Positions 59,331-64,000 of a DNA stretch of 64,000 nucleotides are shown piece after piece. The notes under the pieces are model-generated. The model did not search any database. It was not told the DNA's origin and saw only the letters and a program-made list of their open reading frames with translations. Numbering within the stretch: the stretch's first letter is position 1; each line of letters begins with the position of its first letter. Source of the stretch: Methylopila sp. Yamaguchi (GTDB lineage Bacteria; Pseudomonadota; Alphaproteobacteria; Rhizobiales; Methylopilaceae); NCBI RefSeq assembly GCF_002897035.1, contig NZ_BAUX01000003.1, positions 248,001-312,000 of the forward strand, read 5' to 3'. Both the position numbers and the translations under genes were made by a program.

Positions 59331-60137
59331 TCAGTTCGTCAGTTCGGCCGGCAGCGCCATGCCGAAGTACTTCTGGTAGATCTCGTTGAGCTTGCCGTTC
59401 TTGAGGTTCGCCGACACCCACTCGTCGAGCTTGGCCTGGAACGCCTCGTCGTTCTTGCGCAGGCCGATCGCCATCGGGTAGGCGGCCATGGTCAGCTTCA
59501 CCTCGAGGTTCTTGCCCGGGTTGGCGTCGCGCACGGCGTTCGCGGTCGAGAGCGCGGCCGCCAGGATGTCCTGCTGGCCGGTGGCGACCGCCGCGTTGGC
59601 GGTGGCCTCGTCCTCGTAGCGGACGACGCGGGCGCCCGGAGCCGAGGCCTTGGTCACCTTGGTCAGTTCGATGTCGGCGGTGGTGCCGCGGGCGACCGCG
59701 ATGGTCTTGCCGTCCAGATCCTCGGGCTTCGCGATTGTCGCGTCCTTAGGGGCGGAGATCACGACGGGCACGACGCCGTAGGGCTTCGAATAGGCGACGA
59801 CCTTCTTCCGCTCTTCGGTGATCGAGAACGAGGCGATCACGACGTCCGCCTTGCCGGAGAGCAGGAAGGGCACGCGGTTGGCGCCCGACACCTGGACGAT
59901 CTGCAGCTTCACGCCGAGGTCGTCGGCGAGGAGCTTGGCGGTCTCCACGTCGGAACCGGTCTCTTTGGCGGAGGAATCGAGCATGCCATAGGGCGGATGG
60001 CTCACGTCGATCGCGACCAGGACCGCGCCGCGCTCTTTGATGGTCTCGAGCGTGCCCGCGTAAGCGGGGGCGGCGAACGCCGCGAGGCCAAGGGCCAGCG
60101 CGAGCGCGGAGCGACGGGAGACGGTGGCGAAGGTCAT
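59331..60137 (-). CDS. Polar amino-acid-type ABC binding protein
   Basis: The 268-residue periplasmic protein has a signal peptide ending FAAPAYAGTL and the family 3 (SBP_bac_3) fold: ETIKERGAVLVAIDVSHPPYG, DVETAKLLADDLGVKLQIV, then LSGKADVVIASFSITEER. The usual amino-acid-binding Arg after the hinge region is not obvious (VVISAPKDA), so a sugar acid or other organic acid is plausible given the neighbours. The start at 60137 is just before the signal peptide; the upstream frame is a spurious extension. Confidence 0.9.
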   Translation of the reverse strand: MTFATVSRRSALALALGLAAFAAPAYAGTLETIKERGAVLVAIDVSHPPYGMLDSSAKETGSDVETAKLLADDLGVKLQIVQVSGANRVPFLLSGKADVVIASFSITEERKKVVAYSKPYGVVPVVISAPKDATIAKPEDLDGKTIAVARGTTADIELTKVTKASAPGARVVRYEDEATANAAVATGQQDILAAALSTANAVRDANPGKNLEVKLTMAAYPMAIGLRKNDEAFQAKLDEWVSANLKNGKLNEIYQKYFGMALPAELTN

Positions 60138-60217
60138 GGGTTGTTCCTCTCGAGGGCCGGCCGTCTTACCGCGGCCGATTGAATGAAGGCGTGATGCGTC
60201 AAAGACGTCGCGAGACG

Positions 60218-60946
60218 TCAGAGGTCCGTGGCGACGAACTGCTGCAGTTCGGGCGTCTGGGGCGCGCGCAGCATCTCCGCGCCGCCTCGCTCCCAAACCT
60301 TGCCGTGGTGCATGAAGACGATCTGGTCGGCGACCCCGCGGGCGAAGCCCATCTCGTGCGTCACCAGCACCATGGTCATGCCGTCCTGGGCGAGTCGCTC
60401 GATCACGCGCAGCACCTCGCCGGTAAGCTCGGGATCGAGCGCCGAGGTGACCTCATCGAACAGCATCAGCTTCGGCTTCATGGCTAGCGAGCGGGCGATC
60501 GCGACGCGTTGCTGCTGGCCGCCGGACAGCTGCTCGGGATAGCTCTGCGCTTTCTCCGACAGGCCCACCTGCGCCAGCACATGGGCGGCGAGCTCCTTCG
60601 CCTCCTTCGCGCCGACCTTCATCACCTTGCGCGGGGCGAGGGTGACGTTCTGCTCGACCGTGAGGTGCGGAAACAGGTTGTAGCTCTGGAACACGATCCC
60701 GACCTCCTGGCGCAGCTTGCGCAGGTCGGTCTTGCCGTCGTGGAGCTTCTCGCCGCAGACGTGCAGCTCGCCGCCGTTCACCGTCTCGAGGCCGTTAATG
60801 CAGCGGAGCGCGGTGCTCTTTCCGGACCCCGAGCGCCCGACGAGCACGACGACGTCGCCGCGAGGCACGTCGAGCGTGATGCCCTTCAGCACCTCGACGG
60901 CGCCGAAGGATTTGTGGACGTCCTGGAAGCGGACCATGGGATCCAT
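60218..60946 (-). CDS. Polar amino-acid-type ABC ATPase
   Basis: The 242-residue ATPase has Walker A GRSGSGKST, Q-loop IVFQSYNLFPHLTV, signature LSGGQQQRVAIARSL, Walker B LMLFDE followed by VTSALDPEL, and H-loop LVTHEMGFA. All motifs are intact. It is most like GlnQ/ArtP-type ATPases. It sits between the binding protein and the two permeases of one leftward unit. Confidence 0.95.
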   Translation of the reverse strand: MDPMVRFQDVHKSFGAVEVLKGITLDVPRGDVVVLVGRSGSGKSTALRCINGLETVNGGELHVCGEKLHDGKTDLRKLRQEVGIVFQSYNLFPHLTVEQNVTLAPRKVMKVGAKEAKELAAHVLAQVGLSEKAQSYPEQLSGGQQQRVAIARSLAMKPKLMLFDEVTSALDPELTGEVLRVIERLAQDGMTMVLVTHEMGFARGVADQIVFMHHGKVWERGGAEMLRAPQTPELQQFVATDL

Positions 60947-60959
60947 GGAAGATGTCTCC

Positions 60960-61604
60960 TCAGACGCGTTTCAGCTTGCGCTCGAACCGACCGGCGAGCA
61001 GCGACAGCGGGTAGCAGATGACGAAGTAGAGCGCGGCGGCGACCGAGAAGACGAGGAAAGGCTTGTAGGTCGAGTTGTTCAGGACCTTGGCCGAATAGGT
61101 CAGGTCGAAGAAGCCGATCACCACCGAATACGACGTGTTCTTGACGATCTGGACGAGGAAGCCGACCGTGGGCGGCACCGCGATCTTGAGCGCCTGGGGC
61201 AGGATCACGTGGACGAAGCGCTGCGGTCCGGTCAGGGCGAGGCACTCCGCCGCCTCCCACTGCGTCTTCGGCACCGCCTGGATGCAGCCCTTCCAGATCT
61301 CCCCGAGATAGGCGCTGGAGTAGGCGGTCATCGCGAGCCCGGCCGCGACCAGCGCCGGCACTTCGAAACCGCCGATCGATAGCCCGAAGTAGACCACGAA
61401 CATGATCACCGGCAGCGGAACGCCCTGGATCAGCTGGACATAGGCGCTCGAGATCATCCGCAGCGCTTTGAGCTTCGACGAGCGGGCGAGCGCCACCGGC
61501 AGGCCGAGGATCGTGCCTCCGACGAAGCCCAGCAGCGACAGAACCAGGGTCCAGCCCGCGCCGCGGACGAGGAAGAGGAGTTGATCGACGGTCAGTCCGA
61601 GCAT
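60960..61604 (-). CDS. Polar amino-acid-type ABC permease 1
   Basis: The 214-residue permease of the HisM/GlnP type has about five helices (LFLVRGAGWTLVLSLLGFVGG at the start) and the ATPase-contact EAA-like loop QWEAAECLALTGPQRFVHVILPQA. It is encoded 13 bases before the ATPase gene and 13 bases after permease 2. Confidence 0.94.
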   Translation of the reverse strand: MLGLTVDQLLFLVRGAGWTLVLSLLGFVGGTILGLPVALARSSKLKALRMISSAYVQLIQGVPLPVIMFVVYFGLSIGGFEVPALVAAGLAMTAYSSAYLGEIWKGCIQAVPKTQWEAAECLALTGPQRFVHVILPQALKIAVPPTVGFLVQIVKNTSYSVVIGFFDLTYSAKVLNNSTYKPFLVFSVAAALYFVICYPLSLLAGRFERKLKRV

Positions 61605-61617
61605 CGCGCCGATCCCT

Positions 61618-62301
61618 CTAAAGCGGCGTGCCGAGCCGCCGCCGGCGCGGGAACGCGGCGAGCGCGACTCCGTGCAGCGTGAGCCGGAGCATGGTGACGA
61701 GGACGAGGTAGATCCCGGCGGTGACGAGGTAGGCCTCGAAGCCGCGGAAGGTGAAAGACTGGATCTGGTAGGCGACGCCGGTCAGCTCTTCGGCTGAGAT
61801 CTGCGACATGATCGAGGTCGCAAGCATCATGAGGATGAACTGGCTGACGAGCGCCGGGTAAACACGCTCCACCGCCTGGGGCAGCTCCACGTAGAGCACC
61901 CGCTGGGGTCCGCTGAGCGCAAGACAGGAGGCGGCTTCGCGCTGGCCGCGCGGAATGCTTTCGAAGCCCGCCCGCATGATCTCGGCGGTGTAGGCGCCGA
62001 CGTTGATCGAAAGCGCGATGACGGCGGCGGTGAAGGCGTCGAGACGGGCGCCAAGCACCGCCAGGCCGAAGAACAGCCAGAACACCTGGATGACGAGCGG
62101 CGTGTTGCGGATCGCCTCGACATAGATCGTCGCCACGCGCCGCACCGGCGGCGAGCCGTAGATCCGGCCGATCGCGCAGAGGGTCCCCAGGACGAAGCCC
62201 GGCACAATTGAGACGACCGTCATCCAGAGCGTCAGCCACACCCCCCGCCACAGATCCGGGGCGTACTCGCTCAGAAAACTGAAGTCGAACTCGTAGCCCA
62301 T
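61618..62301 (-). CDS. Polar amino-acid-type ABC permease 2
   Basis: The 227-residue permease is paralogous to permease 1: LWRGVWLTLWMTVVSIVPGF, EAIRNTPLVIQVFWLFFGL and the EAA-like loop QREAASCLALSGPQRVLYVE. It is the first gene of the leftward unit; a divergent UxaA-family gene starts 277 bp away. Confidence 0.94.
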   Translation of the reverse strand: MGYEFDFSFLSEYAPDLWRGVWLTLWMTVVSIVPGFVLGTLCAIGRIYGSPPVRRVATIYVEAIRNTPLVIQVFWLFFGLAVLGARLDAFTAAVIALSINVGAYTAEIMRAGFESIPRGQREAASCLALSGPQRVLYVELPQAVERVYPALVSQFILMMLATSIMSQISAEELTGVAYQIQSFTFRGFEAYLVTAGIYLVLVTMLRLTLHGVALAAFPRRRRLGTPL

Positions 62302-62503
62302 TCCTCGATCCGTTCCAGACTGGCTGTCGTCAATCCGCGTTTCGTCTTCAGGACAAGTCGCGTTGCGACGTCGTCTTGGAGCTGATGGGCAGGAATACGA
62401 GCCGAAAGAACGTGAAGACGGTCGAAACGATCGATCCGTCCGGTTTCCTCATGATCAGCGCTCTGACGTCGCTGTTGACTTTCATCGCCTATCATGGTCG
62501 TAC

Positions 62504-62515
62504 ATTGCACGCAAT
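62504..62515. promoter_or_regulatory. Candidate operator ATTGC-AC-GCAAT
   Basis: A perfect 5-bp inverted repeat lies in the 277-bp divergent gap (62302-62578), 64 bp before the UxaA-family start. TTGACT (62475-62480) just upstream is a possible -35 element. The rest of the gap holds no gene that I can see. Confidence 0.35.
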
Positions 62516-62578
62516 AGCCAATAAATTGATCGGCCCGGCGCACCCAGGGTCGGCGCATCGTCCGGAGGAGGCGCGCAC

Positions 62579-64000
62579 ATGTCCGTGGAAGCACTTGATC
62601 GTCAGGCCGAGGCCATCCTTCTGAACCCCGCCGACAACGTCGCCGTGGTCCGTTCCGGCGTCGCGGCGGGAACGCCGATCGGCGTCGCGGGCGTCGTGAC
62701 GTCGGGCGAGACGCCCCGCGGTCACAAGGTCGCCGTGGCGTTCATCGCCAGCGGCGCGGAGGTCATCAAGTATGGCCAGACCATCGGCTACGCGACGCGC
62801 GACATCGCGGCAGGCGACCATGTGCATCTGCACAACATGGCCATGCACGACAGCGAGGTGGTGCACCACTTCGCCGCCGACGCCCGTCCGACGCCGCTCT
62901 TGCCGGAAGGGGACCGGCGCACGTTCCTGGGCTTCGCCCGCGCGAACGGCGACGTCGGGACCCGCAACTACATCGGGATCGTGAGCTCGGTGAACTGCTC
63001 CGCGACCGTCGCGAAGGCGGTCGCGGACCATTTCAACAACAAGGGCGGGCTCGCCGGCCATCCCAACGTCGACGGCGTCGTCGCGCTGACGCACGGCGGC
63101 GGCTGCGCCATCAACACCGCCTCGGAAGGCTACCGCTTCCTGATCCGGACGCTCGCGGGCTACGCCCGCAATCCGAACTTCGGCGGCATCCTGATGATCG
63201 GGCTCGGCTGCGAAACCAACCAGATCGACATGCTGCTGGAGCGTTCCGGCCTCGCGGAGGGGCCGTTCCTCAAGACCATGACGATCCAGCGCACGGGCGG
63301 CACGCGCAAGTCGATCGAGGCGGCGTCCGAGGCGATCCGCGGCATGCTCGACACGGTCAACGCGGCGGAGCGCACGCCGCAGCCGCTGTCGAAGCTCAAG
63401 CTCGCGCTCCAGTGCGGCGGTTCGGACGGTTACTCCGGGATTTCGGCGAACCCGGCTCTCGGCCACGCCGCGGACCTGATCGTTCGCCATGGCGGCACGG
63501 CGGTGCTCTCGGAGACGCCCGAGATTTACGGCGCCGAGCATCTGCTGACCCGCCGGGCCCAGACGCCCGAGGTCGCCCAGAAGCTGATGGACCGCATCGA
63601 GTGGTGGCGGGACTACACCGCGAAGAACGACGCGGAGCTCAACAACAATCCGTCCCACGGCAACAAGGCCGGCGGCCTGACGACCATCCTCGAGAAGTCG
63701 CTGGGCGCTGTCGCCAAGGGGGGCACGATGCCGCTCGAAGCCGTCTACGAATACGCCGAGCCGATCGATCGCACCGGCTTCGTGTTCATGGACACGCCGG
63801 GCTACGACCCGGTGGCGGTCACCGGCCAGGTGGCGGGCGGCTGCAACATCATCTGCTTCACGACCGGGCGCGGCTCGGTCTCGGGCTTCAAGCCGGCGCC
63901 CTGCATCAAGATCGCGACCAACGACGCCATGTACGAGCACATGGAAGAGGACATGGACGTGAACTGCGGCGGGATCGTCACCGGCGCCGATACCATTGAG
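62579..64000 (+). CDS. UxaA-family sugar-acid dehydratase (altronate/galactarate type), 3' end cut by window
   Basis: The frame is open for 474 codons to the end of the window, so the C-terminus is missing. Residues about 12-90 form an SAF domain (ADNVAVVRSGVAAG ... HVHLHNM) and the rest the GD_AH dehydratase domain, with GDVGTRNYIGIVSSVNCSAT, LTHGGGCAINT, GLGCETNQ, QCGGSDGYSGISANPALG and GGCNIICFTTGRGS. Such iron enzymes dehydrate D-altronate, galactarate or related acids. GGAGGAG lies 9 bases before the ATG. It is divergent from the ABC importer and may use its substrate. Confidence 0.93.
   Translation, partial: MSVEALDRQAEAILLNPADNVAVVRSGVAAGTPIGVAGVVTSGETPRGHKVAVAFIASGAEVIKYGQTIGYATRDIAAGDHVHLHNMAMHDSEVVHHFAADARPTPLLPEGDRRTFLGFARANGDVGTRNYIGIVSSVNCSATVAKAVADHFNNKGGLAGHPNVDGVVALTHGGGCAINTASEGYRFLIRTLAGYARNPNFGGILMIGLGCETNQIDMLLERSGLAEGPFLKTMTIQRTGGTRKSIEAASEAIRGMLDTVNAAERTPQPLSKLKLALQCGGSDGYSGISANPALGHAADLIVRHGGTAVLSETPEIYGAEHLLTRRAQTPEVAQKLMDRIEWWRDYTAKNDAELNNNPSHGNKAGGLTTILEKSLGAVAKGGTMPLEAVYEYAEPIDRTGFVFMDTPGYDPVAVTGQVAGGCNIICFTTGRGSVSGFKPAPCIKIATNDAMYEHMEEDMDVNCGGIVTGADTIE

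Noticed and set aside
1-64000. tRNA, rRNA, phage, toxin-antitoxin or defence-system genes
   Set aside because: None was found. All long gaps were read, and every sizeable gene assigned is metabolic, transport or regulatory.

Overview
The window is G+C-rich chromosomal DNA from an alphaproteobacterium, most likely of the order Hyphomicrobiales (Rhizobiales). The pointers are a MucR/Ros-type regulator, a Rhizobiales-style two-ATPase CUT1 importer, TRAP and tripartite tricarboxylate transporters, an Azospirillum-like L-2-keto-3-deoxyarabonate dehydratase, and palindromic repeats ending in GTCATCCC of a type common in this group. I cannot name the genus. No rRNA, tRNA, CRISPR array, insertion sequence or prophage gene was seen. 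Nearly all the DNA is coding, and most genes sit in operons with 4-base start/stop overlaps.

Layout, left to right. (1) 1-3178: end of a DeoR-type repressor, then glpD and glpK for glycerol 3-phosphate use. (2) 3231-6208: flavin reductase, a DNA-binding-domain-only AraC regulator and an MFS exporter. (3) 6288-11774: a leftward block of hydrolases (chloroperoxidase-like hydrolase, secreted amidohydrolase, XapX membrane protein, isochorismatase-like hydrolase) followed by a GMC oxidoreductase, with a divergent MarR regulator. (4) 12772-22775: a rightward operon with a two-ATPase CUT1 ABC importer, a methylesterase-like hydrolase, an aldehyde dehydrogenase, a class II aldolase-family protein and an MHS-type MFS carrier. 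This looks like import and oxidation of an organic ester, alcohol or aldehyde whose identity is unknown. (5) 23080-31341: mucR, an orphan gene behind a strong RNA hairpin, a two-component system, a small secreted protein and an RND efflux pump. (6) 31344-37594: AraC regulator, TonB-dependent siderophore receptor, and periplasmic binding protein and permease for ferric siderophore; the ATPase is absent. (7) 37622-42451: a PaoABC-type periplasmic molybdenum aldehyde oxidoreductase and an AraC regulator. (8) 42556-48716: a TctABC transporter with a beta-hydroxyacid dehydrogenase and a PdxA-like dehydrogenase under a divergent GntR regulator. (9) 48727-64000: a large sugar-acid region: uxuA, an L-idonate-dehydrogenase-like gene, a TRAP transporter, uxuB, a GntR regulator, ketoglutarate semialdehyde dehydrogenase, L-KDA dehydratase, a polar amino-acid-type ABC importer, and the start of a UxaA-family dehydratase that runs off the end.

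The right-hand half therefore forms two carboxylate/sugar-acid islands. Uronates enter through TRAP and are reduced and dehydrated by UxuB and UxuA. A second route takes a deoxy-keto sugar acid through L-KDA dehydratase and ketoglutarate semialdehyde dehydrogenase to 2-oxoglutarate.

The observations I rate highest are these. The two ATPases of the CUT1 importer carry degenerate motifs that both fall in the same composite ATP site. A hairpin covers the ribosome binding site of an orphan gene. A near-consensus promoter overlaps an Irr/ICE-like palindrome before the siderophore receptor. A 10-bp-spaced direct repeat lies upstream of the two-component system. The TctABC/PdxA/dehydrogenase island lacks the DUF1537 kinase that usually accompanies such genes.
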